This document shows positions 36,134-47,190 of a stretch of 64,000 nt of DNA, in pieces. The notes under the pieces were generated by a model. That model had not been told where the DNA came from, did not search any database, and saw only the letters and a program-made list of their open reading frames with translations. The stretch is from Welwitschia mirabilis (taxonomy: Eukaryota > Gnetophyta > Gnetopsida > Welwitschiales). The position numbers and the translations under genes were made by a program. Numbering within the stretch: the first letter of the stretch is position 1; each line of letters opens with the position of its first letter. The stretch spans positions 89,850,951 to 89,914,950 of the forward strand of contig JBOZIK010000001.1 of NCBI GenBank assembly GCA_051453625.1. The letters run 5' to 3'.

Positions 36134-37472
36134 TGATAGGATCTAGAACCCTAGAGGGCAGGGTGAATATGTTTTTAAAAATTACAATAGTGTATTCTAA
36201 ACAAACCAAGATATATCAAAAATTTGTATGCATGAAAAGAAAAACTAATAAAAGTAAATAAAAAAACTAACTGAAGGCATAAAAATACCAAATAGATACA
36301 TGTAATATTTATAGTGGTTCAGGAAACCCCCTACTCCACTCTTGATGATTAGCTTATTACTAAACTTGATCTAGATCTTTGTTAATCCACTAGGTATTCT
36401 AAGTTCATCTATAATCTTTACGAATGGACTTTTCCAGGCTTAGTTTCAACATTTGAATAGATATTTCTAAGCTTAGTCTAAACCTTTGAATGGACTTTTC
36501 ATGGCTTAGTCTCAATCTTTCACAATATAGAATAGTGATGCAATGATACCAAGAGGCATATATATCACTCATTCTTGATACAGTAGATTTGATGGACCTC
36601 TTCTCCTATAGATGTATAATAGATGAAGCATTGGATTTAACTTTAAATGTAGAGAGAATGTAGAAAATAAATCTTCCTTAGTTAGGAGTAAAAGTACCAA
36701 GACTCAATAGTGAATATCACAAGATTACAATGCTAGTTCCTTAGATTCAAAAGATTTACAAGATTAAAAAAGGTTCTAAAGGATTCTTTAGTTATCTATC
36801 TCTTGGCTATTTATATTAAAAGGCTTTTAGGGTTTATTACATTTAAAAATGTACTTCTAATATCTATGAATGGCTAGAAAATAGCTATCTAACAAATATA
36901 TAATAGATACAAAAGGGATAGAAAATTTTAGTTCTATTCCATCAAGTCAACCCTTCAAAAGTCTAGGCAACCCCATCTAGTGCTATGACTTACAGAGGTC
37001 ATTTGAGTAAAATTTTTCATCAATCTAAGTTATTATGGCTTCATGTCTGATCAACTCCATCTAAGTTTGGTCAACCCTAGTCTAGTCACCAACTATAATA
37101 TTCAGTCACTCACTTGTTATGATAAAGATCTTTTAAATTTCCAGCATTAGGTCCAGTCGATCCCATGATGATTAGCTTAGGAGTATTAGCTACATAGTGC
37201 TTAGGTTTGATCGACCCCTTCAATGATCTGGTTGACCCCTTAATAATTAGCTTAGGAGTACTATTCCTTGGTTCACAAATCTGGTTAACCCATCATAGGT
37301 TCGATTGATCCCTTAAGAAGGTAAATGAACTTTATAGGTTTCTAGTGCTCAGAATTCAATGTTTTAGTTTTATCTTTAGACCTATAAGTAATTAACATCT
37401 TTTATAATATACACAAAATTTTCTATATAGAAAACATTAGTTTGACATCAATTAATAAAACATAATCTAAAA
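36134..37472 (-). repeat. 3' LTR of SIRE-like element E
   Basis: About 1,339 bp aligning with 42698-44149 (shared CCAAGATATATCAAAAATTT, TTTATAGTG, CCTACTCCACTC). It holds many decayed GTCGACC-type motifs between 36.94 and 37.31 kb. The start of the LTR is partly repeated after the 100-N gap 37554-37653. Confidence 0.8.
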
Positions 37473-37485
37473 ATATCCCCTTTTG
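37473..37485 (-). promoter_or_regulatory. Polypurine tract of E
   Basis: Minus strand CAAAAGGGGATAT immediately before the LTR start TTTTAGATTATG; the duplicate after the gap reads CAAAGGGGGATAT. This is the SIRE pattern of GGGGGA before the 3' LTR. Confidence 0.65.
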
Positions 37486-39040
37486 ACATTGATGGCAAAA
37501 AATACTTAGTTGTGAAAATATTTAAAACTTAGAAAACCTTCCTCTTATAAAATNNNNNNNNNNNNNNNNNNNNNNNNNNNNNNNNNNNNNNNNNNNNNNN
37601 NNNNNNNNNNNNNNNNNNNNNNNNNNNNNNNNNNNNNNNNNNNNNNNNNNNNNTGGATATCAATTAATAAAACATAATCTAAAAATATCCCCCTTTGACA
37701 TTGATGGCAAACAATACTTAGTTGTGAAAATATTTAAAACTTAGAAAACCTTCCTCTTACAAAATGCCTATTATTCTTTTACAAAATATTAAACCTTTTA
37801 AAACCAAGTTAAGATATTTTGTATAATCAAATTTTATACTTGAAATAAAATAACTTTAATTTGCACATTTGTAGGGTTAAGAACANNNNNNNNNNNNNNN
37901 NNNNNNNNNNNNNNNNNNNNNNNNNNNNNNNNNNNNNNNNNNNNNNNNNNNNNNNNNNNNNNNNNNNNNNNNNNNNNNNNNNNNNAAAATATTAAACCTT
38001 TTAAAACCAAGTAAAGATATTTTGTATAATCAAATTTTATACTTGAAATAAAATAACTTTAATTTGCACATTTGTAGGGTTAAGAACACAAATTTTATAA
38101 AAGGCATAATTTGATCATATAAACCATTTAATATTTTAATCAGTTGATACATTTTAGAGTTTATTTCTAATATTGGATATCAACATTTAAATTTATGAAA
38201 TAATCATTTAAGACTTTAAAATTTATGTTAAGCACATATGATATCAATTAAAAACATGTTAAATACATATGATTTGCACAAGCACAAAAAGATTTAAGAT
38301 ACCCATTAAAAATAATTTAGAGCATAACAGTGAAGTTCATGTAAATTCCATTAAAGGTATGAAAACATTACAAAATAAAAGTGCTCATCAAGAGCATGCT
38401 ATATTAAAATCATAATAAAACATCCAATAACAAACAACTAATTCTCCCTCTTTTGAATCAATGACAAAGAAAAGAACAAAGTAAAACATCATTTGAAACT
38501 TCTAATCAGATTCCTCNNNNNNNNNNNNNNNNNNNNNNNNNNNNNNNNNNNNNNNNNNNNNNNNNNNNNNNNNNNNNNNNNNNNNNNNNNNNNNNNNNNN
38601 NNNNNNNNNNNNNNNNTTATGAAAGGCATAATGTGATCATATAAACCATTTAACATTTTGATCAGTTGATACATTTTAGAGTTGATTTCTAATATTGGAT
38701 ATCAACATTTAAATTTATGAAATAATCATTTAAGACTTTAAAATTTATGTTAAGCACATATGATATTAATAAAAAACATGTTAAATACATATTATTTGCA
38801 CAAGCACAAAAATATTTGAGATACCCATTAAAAATAATTTAGAGCATAAAAGTTCATGTAAATTCCATTAAAGATATGAAAACATTACAAAATAAAAGTG
38901 CTCATCAAGAGCATGCTATATTTAAAATCATAATAAAACATTCAATAACAAACAACTAATTCTCCCTCTTTTGAATCAATAACAAAGAAGAGAATAAAGT
39001 AAAACATCATTTGAAACTTCTAATTAGATTCCTCCTCCTC
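37486..39040 (-). other. 3' non-coding region of E, with three gap-flank duplications
   Basis: Contains N runs 37554-37653, 37886-37985 and 38517-38616, each flanked by a near-identical copy (about 110, 100 and 420 bp). The true region is therefore about 0.6-0.7 kb. No coding potential apart from the end of the extra ORF. Confidence 0.6.
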
Positions 39041-40065
39041 CTCTTCTTATTATTTTTTAAAGTCTTCTTTTGAATCCTCTTCATCTCCTCCTATGCATGT
39101 TGAATTGGTGGCCTCTACTGAAGTGTTAGTAGTGTCATATCTAGCTGCTATGAGTACTTCATTCATGTATTTGATACAAGAATCAATCTATTTTAGATAT
39201 GAAAGTGTCTTATCAAGAGAGGATTACTTTAGAGAAGATAACTTTGAGGATTTCTTGGAGGGAAAAAAGATGTGCTTATGAGAAAAAGTTACACATCCAA
39301 TGGATCCCATATGTTAGAGGATTTCAAGTTTTGGATGGAAGGTTACACAAAAATGATGATACAAGTTTGTGATAAGCACAGAGTATGCTAATGCCCTAGT
39401 CCTATGATACTCCAACTGAGAAAACATATTCTTCAGTATAATGAAAGGAGCATCAATAGAATGCTCTATCCCTATCAGATTCATCAGATAGGCTCTATAG
39501 CTAGAGGTCTCATCAGTTTCTCAGCTAAAGGTAAGAAATTATAAGTGAAAATTAAGTAAAGAAAGTGGTACTTTAGTGTTAATAAAGAAGTGGAAAAAGT
39601 GTGTTTCCAAGAGTGAACCTTATCATAGATTTCCTTGGTAACAGCAGGCTTGTCTTTTATGATGTCTCAAAGAGGCCAAAACTCTACATCGTCACCTTTG
39701 GGAAGTTCAGTTGGATTAAAAATGAGATTTGTATTTACTCTTAGTTACTTCCCCAAAACAAGGGTTTCAAGGGTTCCTGAATCCCAATCATAATAAGTAT
39801 TAGAGTAAAACATACAAGTAAGAAATGGATAAGTAGAGTTAGAAAAATCTAGTAAATAATCAAAATCCTAATATCTCAGGAGTTGAATGACATCCCTGAG
39901 ATCTCTAAGCTCTGAGGTTACCACAGACCATTCTTGACACACTAGCTTCTTCTCAAACTTCTCTGAGAACTTGTTAACATCTTTCTTAGACATCCCATGG
40001 TAGTAAAGAGCAGGATCTCTTAAAGGATATTTCTTAACTCTTCTTCTAGATGAGCTTTCATCCAT
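39041..40065 (-). pseudogene. 3' extra ORF of E (putative plant transposon protein type)
   Basis: An open stretch of 65 codons at 39868-40065 starts 'MDESSSRRRVKKYPLRDPAL' and continues, with stops and shifts, through 'STYPFLTCMFYSN', 'LRVNTNLIFN', 'IYDKVHSWKHTF', 'LKYHFLYLIFTYNFLPLAEK', 'IEHSIDAPFIILKNM' to a Glu/Lys-rich end near 39.04 kb. The succession of a 'FYxN' segment, a 'FLYLIFTYNFLP' segment and a following hydrophobic 'I..PFIIL' segment resembles the plant-specific proteins annotated as putative plant transposon protein (Pfam PF20167 type), often found as extra ORFs in retrotransposons. Function unknown; an env-like role has been proposed for SIRE 3' ORFs in general. An HMM search would decide. 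Confidence 0.5.
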
Positions 40066-40479
40066 TTCTAAGAACCTAGAAGAAAGAAATCTAAAAGAAA
40101 GACACTAGAGCTAAGAGAAAAGCTCTACATCTAAAATAAAAAGCTCTAGATTTAATAGATGGCAAAGGCTAGAATACAAGGACATCGATTTAGGAACCTC
40201 TTTCTTTTATAGACAAGGAAAAATAAGGTAAAATAAAGAAATAAATCGAGTCCACCGATGGTACTTCAATACTATGATCTATCAGGTCTAGTTGACCACT
40301 CAAGATTTTGATCAATTCATCAAGATGTGGGTCTATACTACAAAAAGGGATTAAAGTGATTAGGCTTTTAAGGTGCTTAATCGATTACATCTAGTTGACT
40401 GAATTATAAATTTAGTTGATCAACCTATAATTAACTAGAGGATGACAAGTAAACCTCCAGTTTGATTTTGTGATTGACA

Positions 40480-41000
40480 AGTAAATTTCAAAAATAAGGT
40501 GTTACTTTAGAGTTTTTCATAAAACATCTAGATTTATCAAGATTTAAGCTAACATTTCTATTTTTCATGTTGTAGTTCATATAATTTAATTGATTAATTA
40601 AATAAGTATCTATTCTTAATTGATTAATTAAATAAGTATCTATTCTATAGATATTATCTACTTGTTTTAGGGTAAAAATAACATTTAATTTCACATCTAC
40701 AACTTCACATTTTTATTTTTCAAAAATTACATTGTGACCATTGTTATACAATTGACTAATGCTTAATAAGTTATGTTTCAAACCATTAACGTAAAGTACA
40801 TCATCAAGTTTAGGTAACTTACCTCCTTTAATGCATCATGTACCTTATATCTTTTCCTTTTCATTATTTTTAAAAATGACCTCTCCCTTATCAATACTCC
40901 TTATGTGCTAAAATTTTGATCTTTCTCCAATCATATGTTTTAAGCATCTACTATTTAGATACTAACTGTTTGGACTTGATCCTTTAAGAGCTATTTGTGT
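40480..41000 (-). pseudogene. Copia protease remnant and pre-integrase domain (E)
   Basis: Minus strand: 'YLNSRCLKHMIGERSKF' at about 40.91-40.96 kb matches the copia 'LDSGCSRHMTGDKSKF' region; the key Asp is Asn (40953-40955) and Gly is Arg. Then 'LPKLDDVLYVNGLKHNLLSI', 'SQLYNNGHNVIFEK' and 'QVDNIYRIDTYLINQL', the GAG-pre-integrase domain of Ty1/copia. A 30-bp in-frame tandem duplication (about 40586-40645) repeats 'RIDTYLINQL'. Sequence then leaves the copia pol and no integrase core, RT or RNaseH follows. Confidence 0.8.
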
Positions 41001-42600
41001 TAGAAAACTTTTGAGATTATTAGTTCTTACTCACTTAGTTTTATTAGATTTAGATAATAAACTTCTTTAAGAATGAATTTAAATGGTAGGAATTTATAGA
41101 ATCTTAGCAAAGCATTAATTGTCTAATCTTGCAAAATAGCTTTGAACAACCAAATTTATCATAAAAGTTATATGAAAGTTTAAAAGTATACTTACATTAC
41201 TTGTTTACCTATTCTTGTGAATTTTATGAAGTAAAACTGATACTTGATCTATTTTTAGTAGATTTTCTTACTTCAAACATCTGTTCTAGTTTACAAGAAC
41301 CACCAAAAGAGAATTTATTTACAAATAAGGATAGATCTTTTACCTATGATAGCAGATTTCTATTGTCATATTTTAGCACATTACACTTCATTTCCATTTC
41401 CTCCTTCTCTTTGGTGAGAGTCTTTATTACTTCATTCATATTGTTTATCCTTTTAGTTAGCTTTTTAGATTCATCATATAGCTCTTGACATGTATCTTTT
41501 AACTCATTCTCTTCTTCATTAATCATGTCAAAATCATCAAGCTCTAACATGCTAGGTAAGTTTTTTAGGAAAAGCATAATTTCCATGAAAGACAATCTTC
41601 TATCTTTGTCTAACTCTTAATCTAAATAACTATCATCATCATCATCATCATCATCATCATTATCCCATGTGGTAATAAAAGAGGGATTCTATGTTTTCCT
41701 GTTATCTCTTCTTGTATTAGGGCACTAGTTTACCATATGAGCAAATCCTTTGTATGAGTAGCATTGGATTTCTTTACTTTTTTCTTGTTCCTTTCTATAT
41801 TTCAGATGGCTTCTTTTTTAGTTTCTACTTGATTATCCTTCCTTTTTCTTCCTATGTAAAAACTTCATAGACCTTTTAGTGAGAAGAGTTACTTTATTAT
41901 CGTCTAAGTCTTCATCTGGCCTTTCAGATCCATAGTATTTTTGCATACATTTTAAAGTAATACCTTTTTTATTATCTTTAACAAATTCAAGTTTATAGGT
42001 TTTCAAATTACCTTATAGTTTTTCTAGTTCCATTACATTTATGTTTTTGCTCTTCTTGATGGCTGTAACCTTTGGTTTGAATCTTTTAGGTAGAGATCTC
42101 AAAACCTTCCTTACCATCTTTCCTTCATCTAAGCATTCTTCAAGGGTTGCAATAGAGTTTACGATATTAGTGAGTCTAGTAAAGAATTCTTACAAGATCT
42201 CATATTTGTCCATATGGATGTCTTCAAATTTTAAAATAAGCATTTAAAGTTTCACTTGCTTTATAGTTGAGATTCCTTCATGTGCCACTTTAAGAATTTC
42301 CCAACATTCTTTAGCATGATTATAGTTCATTATTTACTTACACTCATATTTATGGACTACACAAAATATGGCATTAAGAGCATAAGCATCTAGGATGGCT
42401 TTTGACTTATTAGTGGAGGTCCATTGATCTTGGGCTTTGGGAACTAAGATAGTATTACTGTTGGCATCTGTTTGAGTTAACATAGGCACAGAATAACCTT
42501 TATAAATAACTTCCTCTAGGTTAGGATCTAAAGATCTAAGAAATATTCTCATTATGACTTTCTAGTAAGCATAGTTTGACTCATCAAACATGGATGGATG
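41001..42600 (-). pseudogene. gag of SIRE-like element E
   Basis: Minus strand: 'KSKAILDAYALNAIFCVV' and 'KYECK' (42334-42552), then 'MVRKVLRSLPKRFKPKVTAI' and 'KMLE'-like repeats near 42.1 kb, the UBN2-type gag core of SIRE elements. A CCHC knuckle near 41.74 kb reads 'CYSYKGFAHMVNxCP', with the second Cys changed to Tyr. A poly-Asp run from an ATC microsatellite follows, then a coiled-coil-like acidic stretch (41344-41595, 'LTKRINNMNEVIKTLTKEKE') and 'FGGSCKLEQMFEV'. It would form the particle. Stops at expected Trp/Gln sites. Confidence 0.8.
41632..41661 (+). repeat. (ATC)n microsatellite coding poly-Asp in gag
   Basis: About ten ATC units; on the minus strand they encode a run of Asp in the acidic linker after the zinc knuckle of E gag. 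Confidence 0.8.
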
Positions 42601-42683
42601 ACCAGTGGAAAATCATCAGATGAATTACTCATTATAGGGTTCTAAAGTATAGATTGGTTAAAATCTAAAGAAGAGCTAACTTA

Positions 42684-42695
42684 GCTCTAATACTA
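42684..42695 (-). promoter_or_regulatory. Primer-binding site of E (tRNA-iMet type)
   Basis: Minus strand TAGTATTAGAGC compared with TGGTATCAGAGC; the two changes are transitions. It is next to the LTR end at 42698. Confidence 0.75.
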
Positions 42696-42697
42696 GT

Positions 42698-44149
42698 TAA
42701 TAGGATTAAGAACGCTAGAGGAAGGGATGAATAATTTCTTAAAAATTTCAATAATATATTTTAATCAAACCAAGATATATCAAAAATTTGCACAAAATAA
42801 TTTACTAACTGAAAATGTGCATGAAAAAAAAACTAATAGAAGTAAATAAAAGACTTAACTAAAATCATAAAAATACCAAATAGATGCACATAGAATTTAT
42901 AGTGATTTGGGAAACCCTCCTACTCCACTCTCGATGATCAACTTATCACCAAGCTTAATCTAGATCTTCGTTACTCCATCAGGTATTCCAGGTTTACCTG
43001 TAACCTTTACAAATAAAATTTTTTAGGATTAGTATCAACATTTAAATATACTTTTATAGGCTTAGTTTCAACCTTTAGATGGACTTTTCAAAGCTTAGTC
43101 TTAACCTTTTATAATGTAGAATAGTAATGCAATGATACCAAAATGCACAGATATCACTCATTCTTGATATAGTAGATTTAATGGAGCTCTTTTCCTATAG
43201 ATGTACAATAGATAACGCATGAGATTTGACCTTGAATGTAAATATAACATAAATAATAAATTTTTCTTATTAAAGAGTACAAATCAATAGTGAATATCAT
43301 AACATTACAGTGATAGTTCCTCAGATCCAAAAGATTAACAAGATTGAAAAATGTTCCAAAGGATTCTTTAGTCATCTGTCTCTTGGATATTTATATTAAA
43401 AGGCTCCTATGATTTATTACATTCGAAAATGTACTTCCAATGATTATAAATGTCTAGAAAANNNNNNNNNAATGGATACAAAATGGATAGAAAATTCTAG
43501 TTCTATTTCATTTGGTTGACCTCTCAAAAGTTTAGTCGACCTCATCTAGTATCGTGACTTACATAGGTCACTCGAGTAAAATTTTTAATCATCCAAATTT
43601 CTTATGGATTCATGTATAGTCAATTCTATTTTGGTCCAGTTAACTCTAGTCCAGTCATTCACTATAAAATATGATCACTCATTTATCCTGATAAAGATCT
43701 TTTCAATTTTCAGCATCAGGTTTGGTCGACCCATTTAGGTATCTGGTTGACCCCATAATGATCATCTTAGGAGTATCAGCTACACAGTGCTCAAGTCCAG
43801 TTGACTCTTTTAGGTATCTGGTTGATCCCATGATGATTAGCTTAGGAGTATCAGCTACACAGTGCTCAACTCTAAGAGACTTCTTCCAGGGTCTAATTAA
43901 ACCTTTGAAAATTAATTTAGGAGTACTATTCCTTGATTCATAGATCCAGTCAACAACATCATNNNNNNNNNNGTTTGGTTGACCTCTTAATAGGGTAAAT
44001 AAACTTAATAGGTTTCTAATGTTAAAAATTTAATGGTTTTGATTTCATCTTTATACCTGCAAGTGATTAACATCTTCTGCACAAGATACATAAAATTTGC
44101 TATATAGAAAACATTAGTTTAACATTGATTGGCAAAACATAATCTAATA
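42698..44149 (-). repeat. 5' LTR of SIRE-like element E
   Basis: About 1,452 bp, aligned with 36134-37472. It carries a 75-bp tandem duplication (units starting 43735 and 43810) and several GTCGACC-type motifs. Short N runs at 43462-43470 and 43963-43972. The peptide-repeat frame at 43722-43943 is only a read-through of this duplication. Confidence 0.75.
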
Positions 44150-44538
44150 CTATTAATAGCATAATGTAAAAAAAAATGTCTATTCATAATATAGTAGATC
44201 TATCACATTTATCAAGAATTTAAATAAGTAAATAAGATGTTAAATACATTATTATGTTCTCATAAACTTTTTAATTTATTAGTTCTATCATGTGATTTTT
44301 CTTCCTTACATAATGGGGTTATCTAATTTTAAATGTTTGAATAGCTTTTTTCATAAAAATCTTTTAACATAATTATTATCATTTCCATGGTGAATTATGA
44401 AAATTACAAACTAATGTTAGTTTAAAATACTGTCTTGTTTTAAAAATGCCTTTAAAGAAGATTAATTCATCATCTGATGGAAATCTTAGTATGCTAAATA
44501 TTCAAATAATTAAGGTTTATAAAATATGGGATATGACA
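44150..44538 (-). repeat. 3' LTR of F, proximal part
   Basis: Minus strand begins TGTCATATCCCATATTTT at 44538, right after the polypurine tract, a typical start for Tekay/Del LTRs. It is cut at 44150 by the insertion of E and continues at 36133. Confidence 0.65.
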
Positions 44539-44549
44539 TTCTCCTTTAC
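44539..44549 (-). promoter_or_regulatory. Polypurine tract of F
   Basis: Minus strand GTAAAGGAGAA followed by the LTR start TGTCATATCCC. It corresponds to the GGGGGAGAATGT junction of Tekay/Del elements. Confidence 0.6.
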
Positions 44550-44599
44550 TTAGACTGATTTACTTCTAAAAATTAAGATACATAAAAAAGTTTAATAAC

Positions 44600-44760
44600 A
44601 CTTAACTATTATAAGATTTAAAAATATTTAGGTATTAATTTTTCATTGTTTCCTCTAGCTTCCATGTGGCTTCATCAATACTATGATTACTACCTTCAGT
44701 TGATGGATCTTCTTATTTTATAAATTAGTAGTGTTTTTAATTGAATAATCTAGTTTCACT
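44600..44760 (-). pseudogene. Chromodomain at the integrase C-terminus (F)
   Basis: Minus strand gives 'STEGSNHSIDEATWKLEETM', matching the end of chromovirus chromodomains (family 'VLWRNHxxEEATWE'), preceded in another frame by 'VKLDYSIKNTTNL'. Such domains direct integration to particular chromatin. Frameshifted and not functional. Confidence 0.7.
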
Positions 44761-46620
44761 TGAATATGAGACCAATTTAACACATGAGAAGCATTTATAA
44801 TATAACTTTTTAGCAACTTACATGAAAAATATCATGCATGTGTAATAATCAAGAGGTAGAGCAAGATTATATTCAATGGGCTAAACTTTTTCTAATATTT
44901 CAGATGATCTAATAAATCAAGGATCTAGTTTTGATCTCTTAACTCCTCTTATTACTGAGTGCACTGGTGATACTTTAAGAACTATACGATTACCTATTTT
45001 GAATTCAAGGTCTGTTCTTAAATAATTTTTATATAAATTTTATCTATCTACTACTTAATTAAGTCTGTCCTTAATGATCCTCATTTTATTTTCATTTTTA
45101 TAATATTTATAATATTATAGTTAAAATTTTTTTTAGTTTCTATCCATGAACTAGGTGCTATACATTTTCTATTATATAGTGCTTTAAATAGAGCTATTTA
45201 AATTGAACTAGGATAACTATTATTATATCATAGGTATTCTTCCCAACTCTTAAAATTATTTATAATATATACTCTAAGAAGATCTTATAAATTTTAATTA
45301 ACTCTTTCTACCTAATCATATATTTAAGGATGAAATGTAATTCTCATATTTAACTTGGTTTTTAAATGCATTTGTAATTCTCACCAAAACATAACAGTAA
45401 ATTTTGAATCTTTATTAAAGATAATTACTAAAGGCACACCATGAAACCAAATAACATTTTGAATATATAATTTTAACTNNNNNNNNNNNNNNNNNNNNNN
45501 NNNNNNNNNNNNNNNNNNNNNNNNNNNNNNNNNNNNNNNNNNNNNNNNNNNNNNNNNNNNNNNNNNNNNNNNNNNNNNNNNNNNNNNNNNNNNNNNNNNN
45601 NNNNNNNNNNNNNNNNNNNNNNNNNNNNNNNNNNNNNNNNNNNNNNNNNNNNNNNNNNNNNNNNNNNNNNNNNNNNNNNNNNNNNNNNNNNNNNNNNNNN
45701 NNNNNNNNNNNNNNNNNNNNNNNNNNNNNNNNNNNNNNNNNNNNNNNNNNNNNNNNNNNNNNNNNNNNNNNNNNNNNNNNNNNNNNNNNNNNNNNNNNNN
45801 NNNNNNNNNNNNNNNNNNNNNNNNNNNNNNNNNNNNNNNNNNNNNNNNNNNNNNNNNNNNNNNNNNNNNNNNNNNNNNNNNNNNNNNNNNNNNNNNNNNN
45901 NNNNNNNNNNNNNNNNNNNNNNNNNNNNNNNNNNNNNNNNNNNNNNNNNNNNNNNNNNNNNNNNNNNNNNNNNNNNNNNNNNNNNNNNNNNNNNNNNNNN
46001 NNNNNNNNNNNNNNNNNNNNNNNNNNNNNNNNNNNNNNNNNNNNNNNNNNNNNNNNNNNNNNNNNNNNNNNNNNNNNNNNNNNNNNNNNNNNNNNNNNNN
46101 NNNNNNNNNNNNNNNNNNNNNNNNNNNNNNNNNNNNNNNNNNNAACTATATCATTGACATCATAAGTATATTTTACTAAAATTAAATGTGTTTTTAACTT
46201 AATTATTCTATCAATTATTATCAGAATAGAGTTATTACCTATTTAATTTTTTGAAATCCCTATGATAAAGTCCATGTAAATAACATCTTATTTATATTCT
46301 AGAGTATCATTAGGATAAAGTAATGACATTGGATTCCTATGTTCTACTTTAACTTATTAGTAACTAAGATACCTTGATAGAAATTTTATTATATTTTTTT
46401 CATCCCTAGCCATTAAAATTTTTGTTTCATGTTTTGATACATTTTAGTTCCTCTAGGATGACCTATTATAGGTGGATTATGAAATTTAAACATTAGCTTA
46501 TGTTTAATTCCCTCTATATTAGGAATCAAAAATCTTCCTTTGAATTTGATAATACCATCTGAATCAATGCTAAAATGCTTTGAATCTATTAATTTTTCTA
46601 ATTAGTCATTTAATTTTTAA
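44761..46620 (-). pseudogene. Integrase (F)
   Basis: Minus strand from the right: 'YMDFIIGISKN' (about 46.28 kb, first catalytic Asp kept), 'SILIIIDRIIK', 'TYDVNDIV' ending at a 665-N gap, then 'YIQNVIWFHGVPLVIIFNKD' (45.4-45.47 kb; the second catalytic Asp is Asn, 45414-45416), 'SKFTVMFW', 'MHLKTKLNMRITFHP', 'IALFKALYNRKCIAPSSWIE' (about 45.15-45.2 kb), and a C-terminal 'VLKVSPVHSVI'-like stretch near 44.96 kb. Order and motifs are chromovirus integrase. The frame on the two sides of the gap is continuous in the conserved order, so the gap is probably near zero length. Confidence 0.85.
45479..46143. other. 665-N assembly gap inside F integrase
   Basis: The residues left and right of the gap are neighbours in chromovirus integrase, and both gap edges carry AACT. 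The true missing length is likely zero to a few bases. Confidence 0.75.
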
Positions 46621-47190
46621 TAATTCTCATACTTTTTTGATCGCTTTAACATATTGATTGGAATTTGGCTTTGAATTTTCATGATTATTTTAAGATAATA
46701 GTATCTTCTAATAGCATCTTTAACTTTATTTTCTTTACCTTCATCGTATAAAATATCTAGGTCNNNNNNNNNNNNNNNNNNNNNNNNNNNNNNNNNNNNN
46801 NNNNNNNNNNNNNNNNNNNNNNNNNNNNNNNNNNNNNNNNNNNNNNNNNNNNNNNNNNNNNNNAAATCCCATAGAAATTTTATCCATCTTACTTTCCTAA
46901 AGTTTAAGTTTGATTTAGTAAAAATGTATTTTAGACTTGATGATCTATCTAAACTTGAAATGTTACAACTAGAGATAATGCTTTCACAATTCTTAATCAT
47001 AAGTTATTACTTTTTTATCTTGTTTAAGAACTGCTCTAAGATCTTCTGTATATGCATCAATATAAACTAAAAAGCTCTTTAAATCATCTAGTATTGCTGA
47101 GACTATATCACTATTATTTAAGATGGTTAAATGATTTTTTATCTTTTTTTATCCATTTGAAGTCTTTATTTTTCTTTAAAATGCTTATTA
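46621..47190 (-). pseudogene. RNase H domain (F)
   Basis: The minus-strand frame 46617-47000 contains 'KYIFTKSNLNFRKVRWIKFL', a 100-N gap (46764-46863), then 'DLDILYDEGKENKVKDAIRR'. In the family these read 'KYLFTQKDLNLRQRRWLELL' and 'HPGKANVVADALSRR' with nothing between, so the gap is spurious. The expected catalytic motifs upstream are degraded. Confidence 0.8.

Larger units (their letters stand above)
36134..44149 (-). mobile_element. SIRE-like Ty1/copia element E, nested in F's 3' LTR
   Basis: Minus strand from the right: 5' LTR (44149-42698), primer site TAGTATTAGAGC (42695-42684), gag with UBN2-type core and CCHC knuckle, a protease remnant and pre-integrase domain (to about 40480), then directly a 3' extra ORF (40065-39041), non-coding region, polypurine tract GGGGATAT (about 37473-37485) and 3' LTR (37472-36134). 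Integrase core, RT and RNaseH are absent. Total about 8.0 kb against roughly 9-10 kb or more for complete SIRE elements. Flanks on both sides are F LTR sequence. A clear 5-bp target duplication was not seen. Confidence 0.8.

Noticed and set aside
37437-39033. Tandem satellite in the 3' part of E
   Set aside because: Every repeat is separated by exactly 100 N and differs in unit length; this is the assembly artefact described above.
43722-43943. Repetitive peptide frame as a repeat protein
   Set aside because: It lies inside the E LTR and reflects the 75-bp tandem duplication there.
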